Source of the DNA: JBCCGL01 sp039029275
GTDB taxonomy: Bacteria; Pseudomonadota; Gammaproteobacteria; JBCCGL01
Reading direction: 5' to 3'
Assembly: GCA_039029275.1 (NCBI GenBank)
Contig: JBCCGL010000010.1
Location: 1 to 64,000, forward strand
Length of the DNA stretch: 64,000 nucleotides
Position 1 is the first letter of the stretch, and each line of letters opens with the position of its first letter. The notes beneath the pieces were generated by a model. The model had not been told where the DNA came from. It saw only the letters and a list, made by a program, of their open reading frames with translations, and searched no databases. Positions 8,063-17,035 of this stretch are shown in pieces. A program made the translations under genes and the position numbers.

Positions 8063-8553
8063 TTTGCATCACCCGGCGGGGGCGCATCGCCGATCGAAAT
8101 TGCTGGGAACAATTCACGAGAGACGCCATCACTGTGCGCAACGCGCATCGCGTCCATGACGGTGACAAGAACGTCGTACTGGACGTCTTCCTCGAGCAAA
8201 ACTCGCGCATCGAGCGTTTCGGGTGAGCGCGATTTAATTTTCACCAGTAACTCGTTTAGTGGTGCAACGGGATAAGTATCCCCCTCACGATCAAACGCCT
8301 TCACGAGCTTGTTCGCGGCAAACACCTGCAAACTCTGCTCACGCACGACGACCGCGAGGTCCAGTGATTGTTTGTCTTCTTCGACCTGCGCAGGCTCATC
8401 CCCGGAAGGCAAATTGAGTTCGAGAATTGTGATGCGCGAAAACACAGCCGTAATCAACAAAAACGGCACGAGCACCACCATCAAATTCATAAAGGCGGTG
8501 ATATTGAGCTCGGCAGGCTCGCGACGGGATCGCAAGCGGCGGCGGATGCTCAT
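8059..8553 (-). CDS. ExbD/TolR-family protein with Asn in place of the conserved Asp
   Basis: The 164-residue protein has the usual layout: cytoplasmic basic tail, one transmembrane helix (about 18-38, LNITAFMNLMVVLVPFLL) and a periplasmic domain (about 45-164). By alignment with its neighbour (SLMDIFTILVFF against AFMNLMVVLVPF) the proton-carrying Asp is Asn (N23). It is therefore probably a structural, non-protonating half of an ExbD heterodimer. It has 4-base overlaps with both neighbours, which suggests tight stoichiometry. Confidence 0.88.
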   Translation of the reverse strand: MSIRRRLRSRREPAELNITAFMNLMVVLVPFLLITAVFSRITILELNLPSGDEPAQVEEDKQSLDLAVVVREQSLQVFAANKLVKAFDREGDTYPVAPLNELLVKIKSRSPETLDARVLLEEDVQYDVLVTVMDAMRVAHSDGVSRELFPAISIGDAPPPGDAK

Positions 8554-9227
8554 CTATTGGCGCCCTCGGTGGCGGCCTGCGAGGCGCTTTGGGCGCGCAT
8601 ACGACGGGTGACTGCATTCACGAATTTGACCGAAGCCATTTCCATGCTGTCAACGAGTTCCGTCGTCTTGGCCTGAATAACAGAGTGGATCAGCAGCAAG
8701 GGAATACCCACCATCAGTCCGAATGCGGTGGTGTTCATTGCAATTGAAATACTGGCCGACAGCAAATTGGCTTTCTCTGACGGATCGGCTGCCGACACTG
8801 CGGTGAACGCCTCGATAAGACCCATAATCGTGCCGAGAAGGCCAAGCAGTGTGGCGATGTTTGCAAGCGTTGCGATGTAGTGCGTGCGCTTCTCGAGGCG
8901 AGGGATAATTTCCATAAGTCCTTCTTCCATCGCCATCTCGATATCACCAGCACGTCGCAATGTGCGTGCGTTGTCGAGCCCGTAGCTGATCATTTTGGAA
9001 ATCGCCGCTTTGGATTTACCGACAAAATTCGCAGCCTGCTGAAAACTTCCGTTCTCGAGCATGGGGCCAACCTGTTTCCACGCACGGCTGTTACTCATCT
9101 TGGTGCCCGAGAGGTACAAATAGCGTTCAAGAGCAATGGCCAAACCAAATACCAGCACCAGTGCGATGAAGTACATAAACATTCCACCGGACTGGAAAAA
9201 TCCGATAAATGACGTTAGAAAATCCAT
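8550..9227 (-). CDS. MotA/TolQ/ExbB-family proton channel subunit
   Basis: The 225-residue inner-membrane protein has three predicted helices: about 15-35, 118-143 and 163-186. The channel-lining motifs GLLGTIMGLIEAF and AMNTTAFGLMVGIP are those of ExbB/TolQ. The soluble loop between helices 1 and 2 is cytoplasmic and of standard size. It precedes the two exbD genes with a 4-base overlap. It forms the pentameric stator of the envelope machine encoded here. Confidence 0.92.
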   Translation of the reverse strand: MDFLTSFIGFFQSGGMFMYFIALVLVFGLAIALERYLYLSGTKMSNSRAWKQVGPMLENGSFQQAANFVGKSKAAISKMISYGLDNARTLRRAGDIEMAMEEGLMEIIPRLEKRTHYIATLANIATLLGLLGTIMGLIEAFTAVSAADPSEKANLLSASISIAMNTTAFGLMVGIPLLLIHSVIQAKTTELVDSMEMASVKFVNAVTRRMRAQSASQAATEGANR

Positions 9228-9283
9228 GAATGGCTCCCGATTAATAATTCGGTAAACAAATGATAGAAGATGACAACCCAGAC

Positions 9284-9562
9284 TTAGTTGCTATTCGCAT
9301 CCGACAAAGGGTTCAGCTGACGATAGTAGCTCAACTCCCGACGAAACACATCGCGATCAACCGGTGTTAGCGCATGCGACAAGACGCTGTCTTGAGGCCG
9401 ACCGATCGACGAGCCCGGCAAGGCTTTCTTCCACGGCACGATGGTGATCGTTTTCGGTAGTTCGCGGTTGCCGATAATAGAGATACTGTCGAGCTCAAGC
9501 TCATCCTGTGCCGCGACCGAGGACGCCAGCAGCAGTCCCAGGGCAATTAGTCGATACTTCAT
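9284..9562 (-). CDS. small exported protein of unknown function in the motor operon
   Basis: The 92-residue product has a clear signal peptide (MKYRLIALGLLLASSVAAQ), leaving about 73 residues with the phrase ISIIGNRELPKTITIVPWKK. No family is recognised. The start overlaps the stop of the upstream TPR lipoprotein gene in an ATGA junction, which supports real translation. The IGNRELPKT motif is hydrophobic and Pro-containing and may be a docking segment (inference only). Confidence 0.75.
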   Translation of the reverse strand: MKYRLIALGLLLASSVAAQDELELDSISIIGNRELPKTITIVPWKKALPGSSIGRPQDSVLSHALTPVDRDVFRRELSYYRQLNPLSDANSN

Positions 9563-10179
9563 GAATTGTTGCTCCGGTTTTTCATGCGTCGCTGCAAATC
9601 AATGATCCAGCCTTTAATTTCCTTACTGATTTCACCCTGCAATGCCTCGTAGGCATTGTAATGCTTGAGCGCACAATCCAGATCCTGCAAATAAACGTCA
9701 CATAGTATGCCAAGATTCAAGTGAGCGAGTGAATACGTTTCATCTCCTGAAATCGCACGTTGATACGATTCACGCGCCTCACCGAAGAAACCGCTACGTC
9801 GTTGAATTAGCCCAAGATAATTGTGCGCAACAGCGTTGCCCGGGTGATTTTGCAGCACGACTTCGAATGCACCTTGAGCCTCTTCTTGTTGCTCGTTGCT
9901 AAAGTAGGCAATGCCAAGGTTCAAACCCAGAGCTGCATATTGTGGGTATTCGAGAACCGGCTCGCGCAATAGTTCGATCGCGGTCTGTGGTGCGGAATTT
10001 TGCAATGCAGATACAGCCGCACGATGCACCTCGATAACGTCATCTGGGATCTCTGACGCAACAACTTCCGCCGAATCCAATTGATCAAGCCCTTCCTGTT
10101 TGGGCGTGCTACACGCGATCAACGCGGCAAGTAAAAGGATCGTGCTTGCGAGTCGGCAGGTATGCTTCATTGCTTTCAT
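9559..10179 (-). CDS. TPR-repeat lipoprotein
   Basis: The 206-residue protein has a lipoprotein signal peptide with lipobox LIAC (Cys about 23), then several tetratricopeptide-like helix pairs (about 65-195; PQYAALGLNLGIAYF, NAVAHNYLGLIQRRSG, TYSLAHLNLGILCDVYL). Such lipoproteins are scaffold parts in Myxococcus Glt and similar machines. Membrane destination cannot be fixed from sequence. It has 4-base overlaps with both neighbours. Confidence 0.82.
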   Translation of the reverse strand: MKAMKHTCRLASTILLLAALIACSTPKQEGLDQLDSAEVVASEIPDDVIEVHRAAVSALQNSAPQTAIELLREPVLEYPQYAALGLNLGIAYFSNEQQEEAQGAFEVVLQNHPGNAVAHNYLGLIQRRSGFFGEARESYQRAISGDETYSLAHLNLGILCDVYLQDLDCALKHYNAYEALQGEISKEIKGWIIDLQRRMKNRSNNS

Positions 10180-13070
10180 GGCGTCAACTCCGCCACATAG
10201 GGATCGGCGACTTCAGTTTTGTTGTAACGCGCGGGAAGAATCTTGGCCAGGGCCTGCAGGCTGCGCTTTACCCACTCATCGAACACACCTTGCGGCAAGC
10301 GCGCTATGTTTATCTCGAACACTTCGATGGCTTGTTCCTCAAATGGAAAGGCTTCGTCTTCGAGCAATATCTCGTATTGCTCGAGTTCAAGTTCCGACAA
10401 ACCTGCCGGGCGCTCAGAGTCGAGCAAGGCCTCGCTCAGGCTGCGATAAATTTCACCCGTGTGGTAGGTCGCTGCGGTGCTGACTTCCTGCACACCGTAG
10501 GCTGCAGCGTCTGAATACATATCGAGAGCGGTAGTCATATGCACTTTTTTACGCGCCAGACTTTCCTTTAAGGGGATGCTCAACGTTGCGTTTTGATACG
10601 CTGCCATTACGGGTTCAGCCAAAATCAGTACAGCGTTAGCGGCAAGGTACCGGGTGCGCGGCGTTCGCGCGTTGCCTCCACGCTCTTCGACCTGAACTAG
10701 CTGATTGAGCCACTCATTCGCGACCTTTTTGTCGCCCAACTCGTTAGACAGATCCGCCATTTTTTGGCGCAGTTCGGTCGCTTCGTCGAGTGGATCCGGA
10801 TACTGAGAAATGTAACGCGCGTATGCTTGTGCCGCTTGTGCAAGCGCACCAGATTCTTCGTAAAGTTCTGCTGCCTGCAATCCTGCCTCGCGACGAAACT
10901 GCGGATTGTCACTCTGGGTTCCAAGGCGGTTGAACTCTCCTGCGGCCGCGAGTTTCTGATCACTATTTAAATACGCGACGGCAAGATTGCGCGTAACTTC
11001 AGGCTGCAGCTCGCTTTCTGGAAAACGCGTACGGAACTGTTTAAGGATTGCGATTGCTGGCACCCACTGTTCGGAATCGAGCAATACGGCAGCGGCGTCA
11101 TATTCGGCGGTCGCTCGTATCGGAGAATCGGGAACAGCTTCACCTACGCGCATAAAGTGACCAACCGCTGTGTCTGTTTGACCGATCGCTCTTGCCTCCT
11201 CGCCTTGTCGGTAAATCGAAACGGCCAACAGTTCGGTCACACCTGCGCGGCGTTCATCGTTGTCCGCGAGAAAACGAAGAACCTGCGAATAAGCGGATTC
11301 AGCTCGAGCAAAATTTGAAAGTTCGAACTCCGAGTGCGCGATCACTGACCAGGCGGAAAAACGCAGCGTCGATTCCGCCGGCGGATTGAGTTCAACCACT
11401 TGCGTCGCCACTTCGATGGTTTGTTCGAGTTCGACCAGGGCATATAACTCGTTCGCCGCCCGCGTCATTACCGCTACCGCATTGGGATGATCGGGAAACT
11501 GATCAAAAAAGAACTGCGCACTTTGCACGCTGGCCAGCTTCCATCGTACTGACTCAGTTTGCAAATACCCCAACTCATTTTCTACCTTCGCCGCAACAAT
11601 GGTCTTACGCTCAGGCAGCGGCGGCAGAAGCTCCTGATGCTTATCATAAGAGATCATCGCCGCGTAACCACTTTCGGCCGCTTTGTCATGCAGCTTATAT
11701 TTGTACGCCGCCTGTTCGTATTCAATTGTAGCTTCGCGATAGCGTCTGCTTTCGAACAACGCTTCAGCCATTAAAAAATGCATTCCGGGCGTCTGCTCAT
11801 TTGCTGGAAAGTGCGTCAGGTAACGACCGTAGTAGCTCACCGCTTGTGCTAACAGTTCCTGCTGTTTTGCGGGATTTTTTTCTTCCTGCCCGAGTGCGTG
11901 TGAGTATTGCGCTAATTCGACGATGTAGTTTTCAAGGTGAGTGCGAACCTCACCAATCAGTTCAACGTCTTGAATATTCCACTGCGCGTTACGCTCTTCA
12001 TACAACAAAATGTAATTGCGTTTTTCTTCGAGCACTTTTTCCGGGAAGTCGGCGCGCGCGTAGGCGTTGATCGCTCGATGCTGAAAAATCGGCGCCTGCC
12101 GACTCTGCGGGTGTTGGCGAACAAATTCCAACTCGGCTGTGGCTGAGTCCGCGTAGCGTTCTTTTTCCAAATAGTGCGCGGCGAGGCTGCCGTAGATCAA
12201 ATCCTCGTAGAGGCGCGCGTTCCCGCCTTTGAAGTACTCGGGGATGCTGGATGGACCATCGAGGTACGACATACTCAAACTGACCGCGCGCAGGGCGTCG
12301 CCGAGTAATTCACGATCGGTGCGATTTTTTGCCTGCATCTCGAAATAGCCTTCGTCAAGGCCCGGCAACGTCAGATCGAACAGCGCAATAAATTCCTCGA
12401 CACCTTCGTCGAAGCGGCTCTGTTTAAACAGCGTCCAACCGCGTTTATAGAGCGCGCGTTCGTAGTAGCTGGACGACTCACCAAAATCGATCACCTGTTG
12501 ATAGGCAAGCGCAGCACCGGACAAATCCTCCGCACTGAACATGAGCTCGGCTCTGCGAAAATGGACTTCATCGAGCCCTTCAAGATTGGGATAGTTTTCC
12601 GCCAGAGAATTCAAGGTTGCGAGTATGTCGTCGCTGCTGCCCTGCTGCTCATATGTTTTTGCAAGCTGGTAGTAAACGCCCGGTGCGGTGTCGCTCTCCG
12701 GATACTCGGCCAGAAGTCGCTCGTAAAAACCTGCCGCCTCGGAGTAGTGTTTGTCGACTGCTTGACGGTATTCGATCTTCGCGACCTCATTGGTTTCATC
12801 GGGCAGCGGAACCGACTCACCGAGTTCGAGCGTCAAGTCAGCGATACGGCGAATGATTTCAGGCCGCGCCGTGTCATTGGGTTCCAACTCCAACAACAGC
12901 TGGTAGTTTTTAAGTGCCTTGTTGCGCGCATCCGGAATTGGCTGGCTGTCGGGCACAACCGGTTCCACGGTCGGCACCGCAGATAAGGTTTCAGCCTGCA
13001 TGACAACGGGTTCGGGCGTCGTGCATGCACTGGTCATTAAACCCAAAACCACGATCAGGCCGTACCTCAC
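10176..13070 (-). CDS. large TPR-repeat lipoprotein
   Basis: The 964-residue protein has a lipoprotein signal peptide (MRYGLIVVLGLMTSAC, lipobox TSAC) followed by many tetratricopeptide/SEL-type helical repeats over nearly the full length (for example GVYYQLAKTYEQQG, PGMHFLMAEALFESRRYREA, AVAYLNSDQKLAAAGEFNRL). Proteins of this size and type form long periplasmic scaffolds. It overlaps the upstream and downstream genes by 4 bases each. Distant resemblance to the TPR proteins of the Myxococcus gliding complex is by architecture, not by alignment. Confidence 0.82.
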   Translation of the reverse strand: MRYGLIVVLGLMTSACTTPEPVVMQAETLSAVPTVEPVVPDSQPIPDARNKALKNYQLLLELEPNDTARPEIIRRIADLTLELGESVPLPDETNEVAKIEYRQAVDKHYSEAAGFYERLLAEYPESDTAPGVYYQLAKTYEQQGSSDDILATLNSLAENYPNLEGLDEVHFRRAELMFSAEDLSGAALAYQQVIDFGESSSYYERALYKRGWTLFKQSRFDEGVEEFIALFDLTLPGLDEGYFEMQAKNRTDRELLGDALRAVSLSMSYLDGPSSIPEYFKGGNARLYEDLIYGSLAAHYLEKERYADSATAELEFVRQHPQSRQAPIFQHRAINAYARADFPEKVLEEKRNYILLYEERNAQWNIQDVELIGEVRTHLENYIVELAQYSHALGQEEKNPAKQQELLAQAVSYYGRYLTHFPANEQTPGMHFLMAEALFESRRYREATIEYEQAAYKYKLHDKAAESGYAAMISYDKHQELLPPLPERKTIVAAKVENELGYLQTESVRWKLASVQSAQFFFDQFPDHPNAVAVMTRAANELYALVELEQTIEVATQVVELNPPAESTLRFSAWSVIAHSEFELSNFARAESAYSQVLRFLADNDERRAGVTELLAVSIYRQGEEARAIGQTDTAVGHFMRVGEAVPDSPIRATAEYDAAAVLLDSEQWVPAIAILKQFRTRFPESELQPEVTRNLAVAYLNSDQKLAAAGEFNRLGTQSDNPQFRREAGLQAAELYEESGALAQAAQAYARYISQYPDPLDEATELRQKMADLSNELGDKKVANEWLNQLVQVEERGGNARTPRTRYLAANAVLILAEPVMAAYQNATLSIPLKESLARKKVHMTTALDMYSDAAAYGVQEVSTAATYHTGEIYRSLSEALLDSERPAGLSELELEQYEILLEDEAFPFEEQAIEVFEINIARLPQGVFDEWVKRSLQALAKILPARYNKTEVADPYVAELTP

Positions 13071-15154
13071 TGCAGCGGCACCTCGGTTTCATCTGGAAGA
13101 TCATCTGCTGTCTCAGGAATCTCCACAGCCGCCCGATCGTAAACCTGTGCGAGCGAATAGCGCGCTTGAAGTTGATAGCTCGTTAGTCTCTCGCTTAAGT
13201 TATTCAGACGCTCGACCGCCAGAGATTCAAGTCGTCTCCTCAGTTGCGCTGCAACTCGCTCGACATCGACGAAAGCACTTTCAACGCGACTACGTCCATC
13301 ACGAATTCGGACGTCGAGCACGTCGTAATTATCCGGCGCCGACTGTTGCGCCGATTTCAGCGATGCCAGACGGGTTGCCGCGATTCCAATCTGGATTTCG
13401 AGTTCGGCAAGCTGCTTTTCGATCTCACGTTTACGAGCGAAGTAATCGGCTTGAACCTCCCACAACAAAACACCGCGCAGCAAACGCGCTTTCTCCCACG
13501 CTGGCATAAGATCCTGCGCCTGCGGATTGCTGCTCAGTGCCGCGCGCTGAACCGATTGAGCAATACGTAACTCACGCGCGTGCGGCGACAGCTCACCGCC
13601 ACTTTTGTAGCTCGCCGGTTCTCGAGGTTCGTCAAAAAACCTGTCGAACCCATACAGCGTTGCCAAAGGGCTAACGGTTGTGGAATTTGCGACCTCGCTG
13701 AGGTGTTTGCTGACACTTTCGATCGACGCCCATTGACGTTTGTGCGCAGGCCTGGCGAAGAAAATTAAATCACCCGCCTGCTCCGCTTGCCCGACCTGTG
13801 TCTGCCAGTTGTTGTATCGAGTGCGCGTTTGATCAAGATCGAGTTGCTCGACGTAATCTTGCGTTAGGGGTAGTTGGCGAGCATAGCGTTGCTCGCGCGT
13901 CGATAGCATGTCCTCAAATGCGTCAATTGATGTTTGCCAGTGTTGCAGGTTGCGTCGGAGCTGGTGAATTTCCCGCAAATTCTGAAACGTCTGCTGAAAC
14001 GCGTTGCTCGCCATCAAATCGCGAAAATAGCGCAGTCCTGCGAGATCGGATTGTTTCAGATCGGCCCCAACCCTGATTCGTACCGGAAGTGCAAGCAGGT
14101 TGTCGAGCAGTTCGCCGTCGCGCACGGAATCGATTGTTCCAGCAAGATTAACCTGTTCACGCTCGTACGCGTCCAACGCAAACTGATATCCGTCGGCTGC
14201 CTGCGAATACGCGCCGAGTTCGCCGTAGGCATAGGGAATCGCCAGTAATGCCTCCTGCACGGAGGGATCGCTACTGTCGCGCTGGGCCAGTGCTCTCCAC
14301 GGCGCCAGCGCCTGCTGATAGCTCTCTGCTTCGCCGTCTGCCCAGCCGCTGCCAAGCAGTGCCTGATTCGAGTACGGCCCTTCCAGACGCACAAAACTTA
14401 AATACGCTTTGGCCGCGCTGAAATCTTGCTCGTCGAGCAATCGATACCCGATCGCGAGGTTGGCCTTGTCACGCAACGTGTAGACTTCATCATCGACCGG
14501 CGGCGCTTGCGCCACTTTTTCCAGCGTCAGCAATCCTTCCTGCAGATCGCCATTTTGCATCTGCGCAATACCGTAGTTGTACTGCGCGTAGGCGCGCCAC
14601 GCGCCCGGCATCTCTTGCCAGTCGGCCAAAGACTCGATTGCGTCCGCAGGGCGAAACTGACGCAGGGCGATGGTTGCGCGAATCAGCGATTGTTCGGCAT
14701 GGATTGGCGAGCCAACCTCTGCCATCACTTTTTGCATGGCTTGATCGGCGTCAGATAAATACCCGCGCTGGTACAAGAGCTTACCGAGAAAAAACCACGC
14801 GCGATCACGTACGCTGGCCGAGACCTCTTCAGTCAGCAACTGTCGGAAAATCTCTTCCGCCTCGATGTGTAAGCCGTACTCGAGCTTAAGCCCGCCCATT
14901 AACAGGCGCGCGTTTTCGACGTGATGTTCGATGCGGTCGCGCTCCTGCGAAACGAGCAGGTTGACCAGCGCGTTGAACGGTGCGCTCTGATAGTGGTAAA
15001 ACAAGACTTCGCCATAATGGATATCGCGAATTGCCCCAATATCCTGCGCGCGCAAACTTGTTGGCGCTTCTTCAGCTGATGCGTTTACACACAGCGCCGC
15101 GAATGCAATCGCGCACAGCAGCGAGCGAAACAGGCCTGAACGGCGAACTACCAT
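13067..15154 (-). CDS. exported TPR-repeat and coiled-coil protein
   Basis: The 695-residue product has a signal peptide (about 8-28, ending VNASA), TPR-like repeats through about residue 340 (HVENARLLMGGLKLEYGLH, DRAWFFLGKLLYQRGYLS), then a charged helical region (about 390-690) with likely coiled coils. It is probably periplasmic. It overlaps the first gene of the operon by 7 bases and the next by 4 bases. No catalytic motif is visible; a scaffold role is inferred from context. Confidence 0.8.
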   Translation of the reverse strand: MVVRRSGLFRSLLCAIAFAALCVNASAEEAPTSLRAQDIGAIRDIHYGEVLFYHYQSAPFNALVNLLVSQERDRIEHHVENARLLMGGLKLEYGLHIEAEEIFRQLLTEEVSASVRDRAWFFLGKLLYQRGYLSDADQAMQKVMAEVGSPIHAEQSLIRATIALRQFRPADAIESLADWQEMPGAWRAYAQYNYGIAQMQNGDLQEGLLTLEKVAQAPPVDDEVYTLRDKANLAIGYRLLDEQDFSAAKAYLSFVRLEGPYSNQALLGSGWADGEAESYQQALAPWRALAQRDSSDPSVQEALLAIPYAYGELGAYSQAADGYQFALDAYEREQVNLAGTIDSVRDGELLDNLLALPVRIRVGADLKQSDLAGLRYFRDLMASNAFQQTFQNLREIHQLRRNLQHWQTSIDAFEDMLSTREQRYARQLPLTQDYVEQLDLDQTRTRYNNWQTQVGQAEQAGDLIFFARPAHKRQWASIESVSKHLSEVANSTTVSPLATLYGFDRFFDEPREPASYKSGGELSPHARELRIAQSVQRAALSSNPQAQDLMPAWEKARLLRGVLLWEVQADYFARKREIEKQLAELEIQIGIAATRLASLKSAQQSAPDNYDVLDVRIRDGRSRVESAFVDVERVAAQLRRRLESLAVERLNNLSERLTSYQLQARYSLAQVYDRAAVEIPETADDLPDETEVPLQ

Positions 15155-15744
15155 TCTTTGATAACGAATTCGGGCTGCTCTTTGCTCTGTCGATCTGAAA
15201 TGATCAACTCGACGTATTTGGGCCCTAATTCTTTCTCGACAACCATGGTAGAACCACGACGGTACTCACGGCCGTTGGGCCCAATGCCGGTGAATATAGC
15301 GATGAGTTCGTGCTCGCCGGTTGTGAGATTTCCAGTGAATAGCCGTTGCACACCGCCGCGCAGAAGCGCTTCGGTCTCACGCGGCGTGTAGAGGTAATTA
15401 GCGGTGTTTGTGCCGTCGATGGTCAGTTGCACCGAATCGAGGGCGAAGAACGTGCCCACGTCCATCGACACGAAAACCGAGATCTGTGTACTGGCCGGAA
15501 ACAGCAAATCTTCTTCGAGAATGTAGAGGTCTCGATTGATATCAAGCAGTGTCTGTTTGAGCGTTTGGATCTCGGTGTCGAGGTCGCTGACGCTGTCCTC
15601 GTCATTGGCGCTGGCAACACCAATCACAAGTAGTAGTGTCAGCAGGAGGTTCGTAAATGATTTCACTGTTTTTCCGATGTTGAGCCACGAGCAAGAAAGT
15701 GTATGCATACAGATTAACTTTACATCATGCTCGCATACTGGCAA
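15148..15744 (-). CDS. exported protein of unknown function, first gene of the motor operon
   Basis: The long frame gives 198 residues, but the signal peptide lies at about 28-46 (FTNLLLTLLLVIGVASA). A GTG start at 15666, preceded by GGAAA, would give a 172-residue protein with a normal signal peptide and is the better start. A short coiled coil follows (about 52-75), then a beta-rich domain (about 80-198) that includes GEHELIAIFTGIGPNGREYR, which resembles an Ig-like or adhesion fold. No family is recognised. Confidence 0.65.
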   Translation of the reverse strand: MPVCEHDVKLICMHTLSCSWLNIGKTVKSFTNLLLTLLLVIGVASANDEDSVSDLDTEIQTLKQTLLDINRDLYILEEDLLFPASTQISVFVSMDVGTFFALDSVQLTIDGTNTANYLYTPRETEALLRGGVQRLFTGNLTTGEHELIAIFTGIGPNGREYRRGSTMVVEKELGPKYVELIISDRQSKEQPEFVIKEW

Positions 15745-15892
15745 CCGTGAGGCAGCAGTCGCTCGTTCAACGATAAATCATACCTGTAAGGGGTAAGTAT
15801 TTGTTAGTTAAAGCGAACTCAGTATGTTCAAGGGGATGGATGGGGGTGGATTTCCGACCGTTGGTTTTTCGCTGCAACACAATTTAACGGAG

Positions 15893-15911
15893 GGTCAAAT
15901 TCAGCCTGACC
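15893..15911. repeat. short GGTCA/TGACC inverted repeat next to apbE (possible REP relic)
   Basis: GGTCA and TGACC flank a 9-base loop just beyond the apbE stop. Sequences of the form 'GGGTCAnnnTGACC' recall REP elements mobilised by RAYT transposases, but only one copy is seen here. The 170-base gap 15745-15914 holds nothing else recognisable. Confidence 0.25.
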
Positions 15912-15914
15912 GCG

Positions 15915-16943
15915 TCATTTTGATTCACTAAATCCGCTGGAGTAATGTATTTCACCGTTGTTATCCACGATTACGGCTTCAAACCCTGCTGTGTTGTCGA
16001 TCAGTTCGAGACCATCCGTAAGCCCTAACACGAAAACGCCTGTCGCCAGTCCGTCTGTGAGCGTTGCATCGGGCCCGATCACAGTTGCGCTGCGCATCCT
16101 GCGCGCCGAGTCACCAGTATTCGGATCCAGAATATGGTGGTAGCGAACGCCATCCTCGACAAAAAAGCGCTGATAGTCACCCGAGGTTGAAACAGCCTCA
16201 TTTGCTACTGGCAGAATCGCGGCTACAGCGTCATTCTGGCGCGGGTCCTGCACGCCAATGGTCCATGGGCGACCGTTGTGGTCACCAATAAAACGCGAAT
16301 CCCCTCCAGCGCTGATTTGCGCAAACCGCACCCCGGCTGCACGCCAAAGCGCGGCGACACGCTCCACCGCGAAACCCTTGCCAAGCCCGCCAAATCCGAC
16401 GCGCACCCCGTCTGCACTGTATGCGACGGTCTTGTTTGCCGAATCCAGAACCACGCGGCGAAAGTCAATCAGGTCTCCCAATTCGACCAGCTCAACATTG
16501 TCAGGACGTTGCGATGCGCGAAAATCATATCGGTAGCCCGCACTCAGAAATGTGACATCGAATGCGCCCTGCGTCTGCTTGAACAACTGCGCGGCCTGTT
16601 CGAACAACAGGAACATTTCCTCGTCAACTTTTACGGGACCGCGCGCCGCGTTTTGATTGACGTAGGCAAGCGGATTGTCCTCGCGATAGGCACTATAGGT
16701 CTTCTCGATTCGCTTGAACTCGCGCATCGCATCAGCGAATAATCGCGTTGAATCAAACTCAGGCTCATCCCACAGCTTGAGGACGATATCGGTGGTCATT
16801 GCCGTATCGCGATGTTCGCGCCAGTCGGCGGATGCTGTCTGGATGATCATGATAATCGCAAAAAAACACACACCGACAAGGTGAAGCACGCGCGGTGTCG
16901 CATTCCGTACGTCCAGCTGTGTTAATGGCGTGATCGGATTCAT
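15915..16943 (-). CDS. apbE: FAD:protein FMN transferase
   Basis: The 342-residue enzyme attaches FMN covalently to Thr or Ser of exported flavoproteins. It shows an N-terminal signal or anchor (about 19-39), the GFGGLGKGFAVERV motif (about 209-222), SAGGDSRF and the catalytic-site motif HHILDPNTGDSARR. Length fits ApbE. It is divergent from galE. No Nqr, Rnf or FMN-bind protein is adjacent, so its substrate is elsewhere; DUF3570/DUF4266 clusters like the one at 33.8-35.3 kb are, as I recall, often associated with apbE (inference). Confidence 0.92.
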   Translation of the reverse strand: MNPITPLTQLDVRNATPRVLHLVGVCFFAIIMIIQTASADWREHRDTAMTTDIVLKLWDEPEFDSTRLFADAMREFKRIEKTYSAYREDNPLAYVNQNAARGPVKVDEEMFLLFEQAAQLFKQTQGAFDVTFLSAGYRYDFRASQRPDNVELVELGDLIDFRRVVLDSANKTVAYSADGVRVGFGGLGKGFAVERVAALWRAAGVRFAQISAGGDSRFIGDHNGRPWTIGVQDPRQNDAVAAILPVANEAVSTSGDYQRFFVEDGVRYHHILDPNTGDSARRMRSATVIGPDATLTDGLATGVFVLGLTDGLELIDNTAGFEAVIVDNNGEIHYSSGFSESK

Positions 16944-17035
16944 TCTCCGCTCACCAAAGATTTGTTCACTCAGTCACCGTCCGTTTTAGAACCAACTGCT
17001 ATTCTCTAATGAATTTAAAGGCTTGAGTAGACGTA

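Noticed and set aside
12498..12986. 162-residue plus-strand open frame
   Set aside because: It lies wholly within the large TPR lipoprotein gene on the opposite strand and shows no domain or ribosome binding site.
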